Assembly: GCF_024170225.1 (NCBI RefSeq)
Contig: NZ_JALJXU010000003.1
Coordinates: 124,001-188,000, forward strand
From: Streptococcus gallinaceus
GTDB taxonomy: Bacteria > Bacillota > Bacilli > Lactobacillales > Streptococcaceae
Reading direction: 5' to 3'
Length of the DNA: 64,000 nucleotides
The position numbers and the translations under genes are program-made. Shown in pieces: positions 1 through 9,052 of the stretch. The notes under the pieces are model-generated. The model had not been told where the DNA came from. It was given only the letters and a program-made list of their open reading frames with translations, and did no database searches. Numbering within the stretch: position 1 is the first letter of the stretch; every line of letters starts with the position of its first letter.

Positions 1-1241
1 ATGGTGGTGTAACTTATGTAACGAAAAAAGATAGTGCAACGGATTCACAAATCGCCGAGTGGGCTAAAAGTGTATCTGCGGGTCAAACACCAGCTAATAC
101 TGTTACAGAAGATGCAGCAGGTACGGCAGAGTTGTCAGTACCATACGGTTACTACTATGTCGGTACGACTGCAAACAATGGTGCAACTATTATGGTGACA
201 TCGGCTTCACCAAATGCAACTATTCGCGAAAAAAATAATGAACCTACATGGGGTGATGCGGATAACCAAGGTAAATCAGGTAAATCTGTAGACGATAAAG
301 TAAAAGCGGTTGGAGAAACCGTTACCTATACGCTAAACTATACAAACGCAACATATTATACTAAAGGTAACAAGGTATACCAATATGTTGTCAAGGATGC
401 CCTTCCAACAGGTGTTGATTTCAATGAAGGCTCTGTAAAAGTCGAAGTCAATGGACAGGTTCTTACAGAAGGAACAGGAAAAACAACTTATATCTTAAAC
501 CAATCCGATAATGGTTTTTCAGTGACAATTCCATGGGCAGCAACTCAAACTGCTACAACAGCTACAGGAGATGTAGTAGGAAATCAAACAACAGCTGCTA
601 CACTTGGGGATAAAGATGATTTTTACTATAATCCAATCTCAACTATCAAAGTAACTTATACAGCAACAATGTTGAAAGCTGCTTCAGAAGGCTCAACAGA
701 AACAGATACCAATAAAAATACTGCTTATATCAATCCTAATGAATTGACAACTGATAAAGGTTCGTCAGCGACGGTTTATGATGGACAAATTACGATTGAC
801 AAAGTAGCAGCTGGTACAGATAAAAAACTGAAAGCTGCAAAATTTGTTTTGCGTAAAAAAGGTACAGAAGAGTATTTGAAGTTAGCAGATACTACTGAAA
901 ATGTGACTTGGGTAGGTCGTGATACAGCTCAAGTATTTACAACAGATACTCAAGGAGCAATCACTATTTCTGGTTTGGATGAGGGTGAGTATGAATTGCT
1001 TGAAACTGAAGCACCAGCTGGTTACAATCTTTTGAAAGAACCAGTTGCAGTCAAATTGGCATTTGATGAAAATATAGCAGATGGAGATACGCTTCTTGTC
1101 ACTTCTAAAGTAGCCAACAAACAAGGTGCTGAGCTTCCATCAACTGGTGGTATGGGAACGAAGATTTTCTACATACTTGGTACCGTTCTTGTTATCGGTG
1201 GTAGTGTTGTCCTAATCGCGCGTCGTCGTGCAAGAAACTAA
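1..1241 (+). CDS. LPXTG pilus backbone (major) pilin, 5' truncated by window edge
   Basis: Cell-wall-linked major pilin subunit. The frame is open from base 3 with no start inside the window, so the N-terminus and the pilin-motif lysine lie upstream. The visible part has fimbrial isopeptide-type domains (DALPTGVDFNEGSVKV), then a C-terminal Cna_B-like domain with a clear E-box, YELLETEAPAGYN, near nt 986-1024. A sorting signal follows: LPSTG at 1134-1148, a hydrophobic helix and the tail RRRARN. The E-box and LPXTG are what a sortase C needs to polymerise the subunit and a housekeeping sortase to anchor it. Two sortase genes and a small LPFTG protein follow on the same strand, so this is the 3' part of a pilus operon. 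Which S. suis pilus cluster it belongs to cannot be settled from this fragment. Confidence 0.9.
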   Translation, partial: GGVTYVTKKDSATDSQIAEWAKSVSAGQTPANTVTEDAAGTAELSVPYGYYYVGTTANNGATIMVTSASPNATIREKNNEPTWGDADNQGKSGKSVDDKVKAVGETVTYTLNYTNATYYTKGNKVYQYVVKDALPTGVDFNEGSVKVEVNGQVLTEGTGKTTYILNQSDNGFSVTIPWAATQTATTATGDVVGNQTTAATLGDKDDFYYNPISTIKVTYTATMLKAASEGSTETDTNKNTAYINPNELTTDKGSSATVYDGQITIDKVAAGTDKKLKAAKFVLRKKGTEEYLKLADTTENVTWVGRDTAQVFTTDTQGAITISGLDEGEYELLETEAPAGYNLLKEPVAVKLAFDENIADGDTLLVTSKVANKQGAELPSTGGMGTKIFYILGTVLVIGGSVVLIARRRARN

Positions 1242-1289
1242 TTAAATGATAGAAGAGGAGGGAATTGTGACAGAGAAAAAACAAAGCGT

Positions 1290-2147
1290 TTGACGGATAA
1301 AGCAATTTCCTTCTTTTTGGTTGCCATTATCGTGGCAGGTGTGGTGTTGCTGAGCTATCCGTCTGTGGCAGATTATTGGAATTCTTTCCACCAGTCGCAG
1401 GCTATCATGGATTATCAGGAGAAGGTGACAACTTTAGATACTAGCCAGTACCAAAAGATGATAGCAGATGCTGAAGTTTATAATGCAGAAATGGCAAAAA
1501 CTGGCATCAATTGGCACATGAACAAGGAGGAGCGGAGCCGGTACAATTCGCTTCTGTCCATTGATAATACGGGTAATATGGGCTATGTTTCTATTCCAAA
1601 AATCAAGGTCACACTGCCTATCTATCATGGAACGACCGAAGAGGTATTGCAAACGTCTATTGGGCATTTGGAGGGAACTAGTCTACCAATTGGTGGGAGT
1701 GGTACCCATTCCGTTTTGTCGGGTCATCGTGGCTTGCCGTCAGCGCGACTGTTTTCGGATTTGGATAAATTGCGAGTTGGAGATCGTTGGACCGTCCACA
1801 TTCTCAATGAAACCTACACTTATGAAGTTGACCAGATTCGTGTGGTCTTGCCACAAGATTTGAGCAATATTCAGATTGAAGCTGGAAAAGATTACCAGAC
1901 TCTATTGACCTGTACGCCTTACGGGGTCAATACGCATCGCTTGTTGGTGCGAGGGCACCGAGTGGCGAATGAAGATGGAGATGCCTTGGTTTTGGCTGAT
2001 GCCATTCAGATTGAACCAATTTACATTGCGCCGTTTATCGCTATTCCTCTCATTCTATCCTTACTCATGCTCTTCCTATTCTCAACGAGACAGCAACAGA
2101 AACGCAAGCAATTAGTCGAAAAAATCAAAAAAGGAGAAGACAAATGA
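1290..2147 (+). CDS. Class C-like pilus sortase, TTG start or frameshifted 5' end
   Basis: Membrane transpeptidase expected to join the upstream pilin into a fibre. It has an N-terminal membrane helix (residues about 6-24), a sortase core with His in VLSGHRGLPSA, catalytic Cys in LLTCTPYG, Arg in HRLLVRG, and a C-terminal membrane helix typical of class C. I do not see the DPF/W lid motif common in class C. The 285-aa frame opens at TTG 1290, about 28 nt after the AGGAGG-like site at 1255-1262, which is too far for normal initiation. A GTG at 1267 is well placed but its frame ends at a TGA after 8 codons. One extra A in the A6 tract at 1276-1281 would join the two frames. The next gene overlaps the stop by 4 nt. 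Confidence 0.85.
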   Translation: MTDKAISFFLVAIIVAGVVLLSYPSVADYWNSFHQSQAIMDYQEKVTTLDTSQYQKMIADAEVYNAEMAKTGINWHMNKEERSRYNSLLSIDNTGNMGYVSIPKIKVTLPIYHGTTEEVLQTSIGHLEGTSLPIGGSGTHSVLSGHRGLPSARLFSDLDKLRVGDRWTVHILNETYTYEVDQIRVVLPQDLSNIQIEAGKDYQTLLTCTPYGVNTHRLLVRGHRVANEDGDALVLADAIQIEPIYIAPFIAIPLILSLLMLFLFSTRQQQKRKQLVEKIKKGEDK

Positions 2148-2779
2148 CTGTCAAAAAATTAAGTTATTTAGCAGGAATCGTGTTCCTTCTTTCTTGTTTT
2201 TTTCAGCTAGCTGTATTTGCCAAGTCTCCAAGAGGAAGTATCACGATTAGTCAATCTTATGAAGGCGAGGTGAGAGCTGGTGGTGATTTGAAATTGTATC
2301 AAGTTGCCAGTCTGCAGGAAGGAAATATGGTTTCAACGCCAGTATTTGCCGATGTTGCAGCTACTATGGACTTAAGCGCAAGCAGTATCGCTGTCAACAA
2401 TCGCAACTACAGTCAACAATTAAAGCAACTTGCCCTCGCTAGCAGCCCGCTGCAAGAAGTAGCAGACATCCCGCTTTCAGGAGCGAAGTTTGAAGATTTG
2501 GAAGCAGGAGTTTATCTCATTATCCAGACTAAATCAGAGGATGGATTTGAACCACTCAGTCCAGTTTTAGTGGCCTTGCCAACAGATGATAATTACATTT
2601 TGTCAGCGACCGAGAAAATGAGCTTGAAAAAAGAGACAACTCCTTCGACTGTGATTGATGACAGCAAGGTTAAGAAACAGACGGAGCTTCCCTTTACAGG
2701 TCAATTGTGGTGGCCGATTCCGGTCTTGTTTGTGGTGGGGATGGCTTGCATCTATGCTTCTCGAAAGAAAAGAGGCTAG
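2144..2779 (+). CDS. Small LPFTG pilus subunit (ancillary or base pilin)
   Basis: A 211-aa secreted, wall-anchored protein. It has a signal peptide (hydrophobic residues about 5-26, cleavage probably after VFA), a beta-rich body and a C-terminal sorting signal LPFTG at nt 2687-2701, followed by a hydrophobic helix and SRKKRG. The LPFTG variant differs from the LPSTG of the major pilin, which may matter for which sortase processes it. It starts inside the preceding sortase stop (ATGA overlap) and abuts the second sortase, so it is cotranscribed. Position and size fit a minor tip or base pilin. No adhesin domain was recognised. Confidence 0.85.
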   Translation: MTVKKLSYLAGIVFLLSCFFQLAVFAKSPRGSITISQSYEGEVRAGGDLKLYQVASLQEGNMVSTPVFADVAATMDLSASSIAVNNRNYSQQLKQLALASSPLQEVADIPLSGAKFEDLEAGVYLIIQTKSEDGFEPLSPVLVALPTDDNYILSATEKMSLKKETTPSTVIDDSKVKKQTELPFTGQLWWPIPVLFVVGMACIYASRKKRG

Positions 2780-2780
2780 C

Positions 2781-3368
2781 ATGCAGAAGAGAGACTTAAG
2801 AAGTCGGTTGCTTTTAGCTCTGGGCTTGCTTTGTATCCTGCTTTCTATGACATGGTTGGCGTGGAATTTGGTTGAAAATTATCAAGTGAAACAGGCTTCA
2901 GATCATGTATTATCTAGTTTGAAATTAGTAGAGAAACGGGATTTTGATGCGACAGATGAAGAGCTTCCTGTTGAAAAGATTGACCAGACCAATTATATGG
3001 GTGTCCTGTCCATTCCAGATAAGAATCTCTATCTTCCTATCGCAGCGGACTATAGTTTTGAGCAGATATCAAAGAACCCAACGCGGTACATGGGGTCTTA
3101 CCTGACAAATGATTTGGTCGTGTGTGGTCATGACAATGCGGTCCATTTTTTAGCCTTGCAAACGATTGCTATAGGCACAAAAATAAGTTTAGAAACAGTG
3201 AACGGTGAGAAGATTCAGTACATGGTGACCAATCGAGAGGTTATCGAGCCGACAGCTGTAGACAAGGTGTCGAAGGGAACTGGTCAAGATGATGACTGGG
3301 ATTTGAGTCTCTTTACCTGTACACAAAGTGGGCTAGCGCGTGTCTTGGTACGTTGCAAACGAATTTAA
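2781..3368 (+). CDS. Second pilus-locus sortase (small, single membrane anchor)
   Basis: A 195-aa sortase starting at ATG 2781, two bases after the preceding stop. It has one N-terminal membrane helix (residues about 9-27), the core strand GVLSIPDKNLYLPIA, His in VCGHDNAVHF, Cys in LFTCTQSG and Arg in RVLVRC. There is no C-terminal membrane helix, unlike the first sortase. The open frame extends upstream to 2655, but that part overlaps the pilin in another frame and is not expected to be translated. Such accessory sortases in pilus loci usually attach a minor subunit or the base. Its substrate preference, perhaps the LPFTG protein, is inference. Confidence 0.85.
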   Translation: MQKRDLRSRLLLALGLLCILLSMTWLAWNLVENYQVKQASDHVLSSLKLVEKRDFDATDEELPVEKIDQTNYMGVLSIPDKNLYLPIAADYSFEQISKNPTRYMGSYLTNDLVVCGHDNAVHFLALQTIAIGTKISLETVNGEKIQYMVTNREVIEPTAVDKVSKGTGQDDDWDLSLFTCTQSGLARVLVRCKRI

Positions 3369-3373
3369 ATAGA

Positions 3374-3413
3374 AAATAAAAGAACTGGAACTTTCGTTCC
3401 AGCTCTTTTATTT
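3374..3413. terminator. Bidirectional terminator between pilus operon and XRE-DUF1846 gene
   Basis: An 18-bp perfect stem (3374-3391 with 3396-3413) around a 4-nt loop, with A/T runs on both sides. It serves convergent genes and overlaps the last codons of the minus-strand gene. Confidence 0.85.
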
Positions 3414-5144
3414 TCTATACAATTTGTCTTGTTCGTAGACTGGGTCAAAGGTCACGTGGATGCCCAGTTTACGGAAGACATTTTTATCTTCTTCAGGTAG
3501 GGTCACGGTCGAATGGACTTCGCTTCCTTTGAGGTTGGCCAGTTGGTTCATAGCCAATTGAGCTTCCTCGTTATTCATGGCAGTGATGGCAAGAGCCATG
3601 AGAATTTCGTTTGAGTGGAGGCGTGGATTTTTGCTTCCAAGGTGTCCAATTTTGAGATTTTGGATTGGTTTGACATATTCAGGTTCAATCAAGTGAGTCG
3701 CCTTGTCAATATTGGCTAATTTCTTGATGGCGTTAATGATGACAGCGGCAGATGGTCCGAAGAGTTCGGATGTTTTACCCGTTACAATTTCGCCAGTTGG
3801 CAATTCGAGTGCAAGGGCAGGATGATCAGTTGTTTCTTCTTTTTCGCGCGCCACAACGGTCACTTTGCGATCGGCAGGTGTTACGTTGATGTCATTCATG
3901 AGCAGTTTAATCTTCTTAACAGCAGTTTCAGGTACACGTTCTGCCTTGAAGTCAACGAGGGTTTGGTAGTAACGGCGGATGATTTCTTGCTTAGATGCTT
4001 CGATAGCTGCTTCGTCGTCCACGATGGCAAATCCAACCATATTGACACCCATATCAGTCGGTGATGCATAAGGAGACTTGCCAAGGATACGCTCCAACAT
4101 CCGTTTTAATACTGGGAAAATCTCGATGTCACGGTTGTAGTTGACAGTTGTTTTGCCGTAGGCTTCTAAGTGGAATGGGTCAATCATGTTGACGTCGTCC
4201 AAGTCAGCCGTTGCAGCTTCATAGGCCAAGTTGACAGGGTGATGCAATGGTAAATTCCAAACTGGGAATGTTTCAAATTTGGCATAGCCAGAAGTCACCC
4301 CGTTGATTTGGTCATGGTAGAGGTTGGACATACAAGTCGCCAATTTACCTGAACCAGGTCCGGGTGCTGTCACGACAACGAGCTTGTGGCTGGTTTTGAT
4401 GTAATCATTTTTTCCGAGACCATTTGGAGAAATGATATTGTCCATATCGGTAGGATAGCCGTCGATTGGATAGTGGAGGTAAGATGGGATACCGTTTTTC
4501 TCTAATTGCTTACGGAAGGCATCTGCCGCAGGCTGACCGCTGTATTGGGTAATGACAACTGAACCGACAAAGATGTCCAAGTCTTTGAATTTATCAATCA
4601 GACGGAAAACTTCTTGGTCATAAGAGATACCAAGGTCGCCACGTGATTTTGAATGCTCGATATTGCTTGCGTTAATGGCAATGACAATCTCGACTTGCTC
4701 TTTCAATTCTTGGAGTAGTTTAATCTTGTTATCAGGCTCATATCCTGGCAAGACGCGCGCAGCATGGAAGTCTTCCAGCATTTTTCCACCAAATTCAAGA
4801 TAGAGTTTGCCTTCAAATTGATTGATACGCTCTAAAATGTGGTCACGCTGCAGATTGAGGTATTTTTCTGAGTCGAATGCGCTTTTTTTTGTCATTGGGA
4901 AATAGCTTTCTGTTTTCTTGGTAGTTTGAGCAGTTGCTTGATTAGCCATTGTTTCTTTGTCAAAAATTTCTGGCTTCAATCCTAAAATTTTACAAATCTT
5001 AAAGACGGTGTCTGCTTTGGCATTTAAGATACCACGTTCAAGGATAGAGCGGATGGTTGTGTAGGGAATGTCGTTTTCAATCGAAAAGGCACGTACACTG
5101 CCGTATTTTGCTTCAATTAGCTTTTTTAATTCTAGTTCGGTCAT
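3408..5144 (-). CDS. XRE helix-turn-helix domain fused to a DUF1846 (UPF0371) protein
   Basis: A 578-aa protein. Residues about 1-65 form an XRE-type helix-turn-helix ([19 protein letters not shown]). Residues about 70-82 are a linker. From about residue 84 ([16 protein letters not shown]) the sequence is a full-length DUF1846/UPF0371 domain, a conserved Firmicutes family of about 494 aa with unclear biochemistry. The [12 protein letters not shown] stretch is the characteristic glycine-rich segment. The start at 5144 has a GGAGG site (AGGAGGACATC upstream of the ATG). No convincing ribosome site precedes the internal ATG where the unfused family would begin, so the fusion looks real. An 8-A run in the sense strand sits exactly at the domain junction (plus-strand T8 at 4883-4890). 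It may be an autoregulator; two direct repeats lie in its promoter. Confidence 0.85.
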   Translation of the reverse strand: MTELELKKLIEAKYGSVRAFSIENDIPYTTIRSILERGILNAKADTVFKICKILGLKPEIFDKETMANQATAQTTKKTESYFPMTKKSAFDSEKYLNLQRDHILERINQFEGKLYLEFGGKMLEDFHAARVLPGYEPDNKIKLLQELKEQVEIVIAINASNIEHSKSRGDLGISYDQEVFRLIDKFKDLDIFVGSVVITQYSGQPAADAFRKQLEKNGIPSYLHYPIDGYPTDMDNIISPNGLGKNDYIKTSHKLVVVTAPGPGSGKLATCMSNLYHDQINGVTSGYAKFETFPVWNLPLHHPVNLAYEAATADLDDVNMIDPFHLEAYGKTTVNYNRDIEIFPVLKRMLERILGKSPYASPTDMGVNMVGFAIVDDEAAIEASKQEIIRRYYQTLVDFKAERVPETAVKKIKLLMNDINVTPADRKVTVVAREKEETTDHPALALELPTGEIVTGKTSELFGPSAAVIINAIKKLANIDKATHLIEPEYVKPIQNLKIGHLGSKNPRLHSNEILMALAITAMNNEEAQLAMNQLANLKGSEVHSTVTLPEEDKNVFRKLGIHVTFDPVYEQDKLYRK

Positions 5145-5170
5145 GATGTCCTCCTTGCTAACTAGTATAC

Positions 5171-5213
5171 TATACGAAAAATCATTTGTAAAACAAAAAA
5201 TATATACGAAAAA
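5171..5213. promoter_or_regulatory. Direct repeats in promoter of the XRE-DUF1846 gene
   Basis: The 11-mer TATACGAAAAA occurs at 5171-5181 and again at 5203-5213, 32 bp apart (about three helical turns). It lies immediately upstream of the XRE-fusion start and next to a TATACT-like minus-strand -10. A cooperative operator for the XRE domain is a reasonable inference. Confidence 0.45.
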
Positions 5214-5314
5214 ATGTAAATAAGTTGCTTTCGTAGCAATTTGTTGAATAAAATAGTTCCATATGGTAGTATATGTTTCAAGTTGTAATTCTATATAGAA
5301 ATAAATGGTGGCAT

Positions 5315-5761
5315 ATGATTGAAAAAAGTAATGGTGGCTATTTAAACATGCGAGTGCATTTGCTTAATGGTCGGCTTTTCCAAAGTCTGCTCAACAAGGA
5401 GCCGGGTGTTCTGTATCGCAGTGAGCAAGGCAAGATTTTATCGGCTCTCTGGTCTAGTCAGGGGAGTATGACGGCTACGGATATTGCCCTAAAGACGGGG
5501 TTGGCTAATAATACGCTAACCAGCATGCTAAAACGGCTGGAGGAACAAAGCTTGATTGCTTTTGAGAGCCATCCTCTCGATAAGCGGAAAAAATTCGTTA
5601 GCTTGACAGACTTGGGCTGGTCTCAGGAGAAAATTGGCGACAAGGTCAGTCGGGAATTGGCGGATATTTTCTATAAGGGCTTCTCGGAGGAAGAAATGGG
5701 AGAATTCGAGGCTTATCTGGAGCGAATTTTAGAAAATTTACAGGCAGCTTCTGTGAAATAA
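5315..5761 (+). CDS. MarR-family transcriptional regulator
   Basis: A 148-aa winged-helix repressor. The order [20 protein letters not shown] (dimer helix), [20 protein letters not shown] (recognition helices) and [14 protein letters not shown] (wing with DxRxK) is the MarR pattern. The frame is open from 5273, but ATG 5315 gives the family's usual N-terminus and has GGTGG just upstream. It is 9 bp from an ABC transporter operon, so it probably controls uptake of that transporter's substrate. MarR-type regulators beside compatible-solute transporters are known in Firmicutes. The ligand is not predictable from sequence. Confidence 0.85.
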   Translation: MIEKSNGGYLNMRVHLLNGRLFQSLLNKEPGVLYRSEQGKILSALWSSQGSMTATDIALKTGLANNTLTSMLKRLEEQSLIAFESHPLDKRKKFVSLTDLGWSQEKIGDKVSRELADIFYKGFSEEEMGEFEAYLERILENLQAASVK

Positions 5762-5770
5762 GGAGAAGAA

Positions 5771-6499
5771 ATGATTGAATTTAAAGATGTAAAAAAGACC
5801 TATGGCGAGGGAGATATTCTCAAATCTATTCAGTTGCAGATTCAGTCTGGAGAATTTATGGTTTTGGTTGGGCCGAGTGGTTCAGGGAAGACAACCTTGC
5901 TGAAAATGGTCAATCGGTTGATTGAACCAAGCGCGGGCCAGATATTCTTAGATGGCCAGGAATTAACTAGTCTGCCTTTACGAGCTCTCCGTTTGTCTAT
6001 CGGTTATGTTTTGCAGCAGATTGCTCTTTTTCCAAATCTCACGGTGGCCGAAAACATTCTCTTGATTCCAGAGATGAAAAAATGGAAGAAAGGCCAAGCT
6101 CAGGAGCGGATGGAAGTCTTGATGGAGAAAGTTGGGCTACCGTTTTCTGAATATGGTCACCGCTATCCCAAAGAATTATCTGGTGGTGAGCAGCAACGAA
6201 TTGGCATTTTACGGGCGATTATTGCACAGCCAAAGATCTTGCTCATGGACGAACCCTTTTCTGCCTTGGACGCTATTTCCCGTAAGCAATTACAGCTGTT
6301 GACCAAGGAATTGCATGAGGAATTTGGCATGACGACCATTTTTGTGACGCACGACACGGATGAGGCTTTGCTTTTGGCTGATAAGATTGCTGTTCTTCAT
6401 GAGGGAGAGATTGTGCAACTGGCTAGTCCGACAGTTATTTTAGAAAGTCCTGTCAATGACTTTGTGAGAGATTTATTTGGAGGAGGTCAGGATGACTAG
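5771..6499 (+). CDS. Osmoprotectant-type ABC transporter ATP-binding protein lacking CBS domains
   Basis: A 242-aa ATPase of the quaternary-amine/choline uptake family. It has Walker [10 protein letters not shown], signature [10 protein letters not shown], Walker [13 protein letters not shown], and the switch histidine in FVTHDTDEA. OpuCA/OpuAA-type ATPases usually run to about 380-400 aa with tandem C-terminal CBS domains that sense ionic strength. This one ends right after the ATPase core, so that control is absent or supplied elsewhere. It overlaps the permease gene by 8 nt and follows the MarR gene closely. The probable substrate is glycine betaine, carnitine or choline, by family only. 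Confidence 0.85.
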   Translation: MIEFKDVKKTYGEGDILKSIQLQIQSGEFMVLVGPSGSGKTTLLKMVNRLIEPSAGQIFLDGQELTSLPLRALRLSIGYVLQQIALFPNLTVAENILLIPEMKKWKKGQAQERMEVLMEKVGLPFSEYGHRYPKELSGGEQQRIGILRAIIAQPKILLMDEPFSALDAISRKQLQLLTKELHEEFGMTTIFVTHDTDEALLLADKIAVLHEGEIVQLASPTVILESPVNDFVRDLFGGGQDD

Positions 6500-8018
6500 T
6501 CTCGTATCAACTTTTGAAAATCGATTTGGCGACTGGGTCACAGCACTTGGTCAGCATTTGCAACTTTCGCTGGTGACGCTTTTAATCGCCATTGTACTGG
6601 CATTGCCACTTGCAATCTTGCTCAGTCCGCATCGAAAAGCAGCAGAAGCTATCTTGCAAATTGCTGGAATGATTCAAACCATTCCTTCGCTGGCGATTTT
6701 AGGACTGCTGATTCCAATGATGGGAATCGGAACCTTGCCAGCCTTGACTGCCTTGGTCTTGTATGCTGTTTTTCCTATTTTACAAAACACTTTGACCGGT
6801 CTAGCAGGGATGGACCCTAGTTTGACGGAAGCAGGGGTGGCATTTGGGATGACCAAGTGGGAACGATTGAAGAAATTCGAGTTGCCCCTGGCCATGCCTG
6901 TGATTATGTCCGGCATTCGAACAGCGGCGGTATTGATTATCGGGACGGCGACTCTGGCTGCCTTGATTGGGGCTGGCGGACTGGGTTCTTTCATTTTGCT
7001 GGGAATTGACCGCAACAATACGAGCTTGATTTTAATCGGAGCCTTGTCTTCAGCCGTTTTGGCAGTGGGTTTTAATTTCCTTTTAAAATTTTTAGAAAAG
7101 GCACGTCCTCGGACGATTTTTGCTAGTTTTGCAGTCTTGATTCTGGGTCTGTCTGTCTCTTACGCGCCAGCCTTTTTCCCAAAAATGCAAGAAAAGGAAA
7201 TCATTACTGTTGCTGGTAAATTGGGTCCTGAACCCGAAATTCTCATCAATATGTACAAGCTCTTGATTGAGCAAGATAGTAGTAAGTTAAAGGTTGACCT
7301 GAAGCCGAATTTTGGCAAGACGACTTTCCTGTACGAAGCATTGAAGTCAGGGAAGATTGATCTTTATCCAGAGTTTACGGGGACAGTCACGGCATCTTTG
7401 CTACAGCCTGCACCGTCTGTCTCAAATGATGCGGAACAAGTCTATGAAGCAGCCCGTGACGGTATTCTCAAGCAAGATAAGTTAGTGTTGCTTGAACCGA
7501 TGCGCTATCAAAATACTTATGCTATCGTTGTTCCTCGGAAAATTGCAGAGCAATATGGGCTCAAGACGATTTCGGATTTGAAAGCTGTCGAGCAAGAATT
7601 AAAGGCAGGCTTTACCTTGGAATTTAACGACCGCGAAGATGGCAACAAAGGCCTGCAATCCTTGTATGGGCTCCAGTTATATGTTTCCACTATGGAACCT
7701 GCTCTCCGATATCAAGCTATTCAGTCAGGAGATATCCAGATTATAGATGCATACTCGACCGATGCAGAAATCGCCAAATATGACTTGGTCGTATTGAAAG
7801 ATGACAAAAAGCTCTTTCCACCTTACCAAGGTGCGCCACTTTTATCCCAATCTTTGTTGAAAAAGCATCCAGAATTGAAAAAGATTCTGAATCAATTGGC
7901 GGGTCAGATTAGCGAAGAAGAAATGAGCCAAATGAATTATCAAGTTGGTGTAGAAGGTAAATCCGCTAAAAATGTAGCGCGTGCCTATTTAGAAAAGAAA
8001 GGACTACTGGAAAAGTAG
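6492..8018 (+). CDS. Osmoprotectant ABC transporter permease fused to substrate-binding domain
   Basis: A 508-aa membrane protein. Residues about 1-210 are a binding-protein-dependent permease with the EAA loop ([21 protein letters not shown]). After one more helix (about 215-232), an extracellular OpuAC-type substrate-binding domain follows ([19 protein letters not shown], then TEFTGTV-like [11 protein letters not shown]). This fused layout is common in Lactobacillales (OpuA/Bus/OpuC BC types). ATG 6492 is chosen because AGGAGGT lies 6 nt upstream; the longer frame from 6477 has no such site. Together with the preceding ATPase this makes a complete two-gene importer. Confidence 0.88.
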   Translation: MTSLVSTFENRFGDWVTALGQHLQLSLVTLLIAIVLALPLAILLSPHRKAAEAILQIAGMIQTIPSLAILGLLIPMMGIGTLPALTALVLYAVFPILQNTLTGLAGMDPSLTEAGVAFGMTKWERLKKFELPLAMPVIMSGIRTAAVLIIGTATLAALIGAGGLGSFILLGIDRNNTSLILIGALSSAVLAVGFNFLLKFLEKARPRTIFASFAVLILGLSVSYAPAFFPKMQEKEIITVAGKLGPEPEILINMYKLLIEQDSSKLKVDLKPNFGKTTFLYEALKSGKIDLYPEFTGTVTASLLQPAPSVSNDAEQVYEAARDGILKQDKLVLLEPMRYQNTYAIVVPRKIAEQYGLKTISDLKAVEQELKAGFTLEFNDREDGNKGLQSLYGLQLYVSTMEPALRYQAIQSGDIQIIDAYSTDAEIAKYDLVVLKDDKKLFPPYQGAPLLSQSLLKKHPELKKILNQLAGQISEEEMSQMNYQVGVEGKSAKNVARAYLEKKGLLEK

Positions 8019-8030
8019 TGGTAGATTGAT

Positions 8031-8867
8031 ATGACAACTATTGCAATTACAGGCGTGACAGGTCATTTAGGTGGCTATGTCGCTAAAAAAATCTCAGAAG
8101 CAGGAATTGTAGCGCGTCACTTGGCACGCAGTCCAGAGCGTGCGATTCGTTTTGCTAATGCAGAATTGGTTCAGGCTTCTTACGAATACAGCCCGCAAGC
8201 CGTCCAGGCTTTGACAGGTGTAGAGGCCCTGTTTATGGTTTCTGGGAAAGAACACCCAGACCGTCTCCAACAGCATTCTGACCTCATTGATGCCGCTAAG
8301 GAAGCTGGGGTCAAGCATATCATCTATACTTCCTTTTATAGTGCTAGTGATGAGGCGACCTTTACCCTCTCACGCGACCATGCAAAGACGGAAAATTATA
8401 TCAAGGAAAATGGTTTTACTTACACATTTTTGCGGGATAATTTCTACATGGACTTTTTTGTCGAACTATGTCAGGAGTATGGAGAGGTCCGTGGACCTGC
8501 AGGACAAGGCAAGGTTTCAGCTGTCGTGCGCCAAGATGTTGCAGACGTGGTAGTGGAAATCCTGAAACACCCTGCAAAATGGGAAAATCAGACACTGGAC
8601 ATGACTGGTCCAGAAAATCTAAGCATGGCAGAACTTGTTCAGGTTGTCGGGCAAGCCTGGGGAAAGAAAATCAATTATATCGATGAGACGGTTGAAGAAG
8701 CCTACCAATCGCGTAAGGTCTGGCCAGCTGAAGACTGGGAATACGATAGCTGGGTTTCGACCTACACAGCCATTAAAGCTAGCGAGCAAGAAGGCCTTTC
8801 GTCAGATATTGAAAAGGTATTGGGCCGACCAGCGACCTCATTGGTAGAATTTTTAAAAACAAGATAA
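8031..8867 (+). CDS. NmrA-like NAD(P)-binding oxidoreductase
   Basis: A 278-aa Rossmann protein of the atypical short-chain dehydrogenase group. The nucleotide motif is GVTGHLGGYVA at residues about 7-17. Downstream strands read HIIYTSFYSA and FTYTFLRDNFYMDF, as in NmrA/QorB-type quinone or azo reductases. It begins 12 nt after the transporter gene and may be read through from it, but no functional link is evident. Substrate unknown. The 185 bp after it hold no gene, only the promoter of the next one. Confidence 0.8.
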   Translation: MTTIAITGVTGHLGGYVAKKISEAGIVARHLARSPERAIRFANAELVQASYEYSPQAVQALTGVEALFMVSGKEHPDRLQQHSDLIDAAKEAGVKHIIYTSFYSASDEATFTLSRDHAKTENYIKENGFTYTFLRDNFYMDFFVELCQEYGEVRGPAGQGKVSAVVRQDVADVVVEILKHPAKWENQTLDMTGPENLSMAELVQVVGQAWGKKINYIDETVEEAYQSRKVWPAEDWEYDSWVSTYTAIKASEQEGLSSDIEKVLGRPATSLVEFLKTR

Positions 8868-8984
8868 GGAAAAAATAGGACTATCGCAAGTTCTGTTTTT
8901 TGGTATGAATCTGATTAGTTGAAGTTTCGAATTTTTGTCGATATTTCCTCAAATAAATATTTTGTGAAATAATGAGCATATTTT

Positions 8985-9013
8985 TTGTAATCGGTAACAG
9001 AGTCAGTTATAAT
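8985..9013 (+). promoter_or_regulatory. Promoter of NADH oxidase gene
   Basis: TTGTAA (8985-8990), a 17-bp spacer, then a perfect TATAAT (9008-9013), about 40 bp before the nox start codon. Confidence 0.7.
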
Positions 9014-9052
9014 GTATGGTATAAAATAATATTTTGAAAGCGAGATTTTTCT

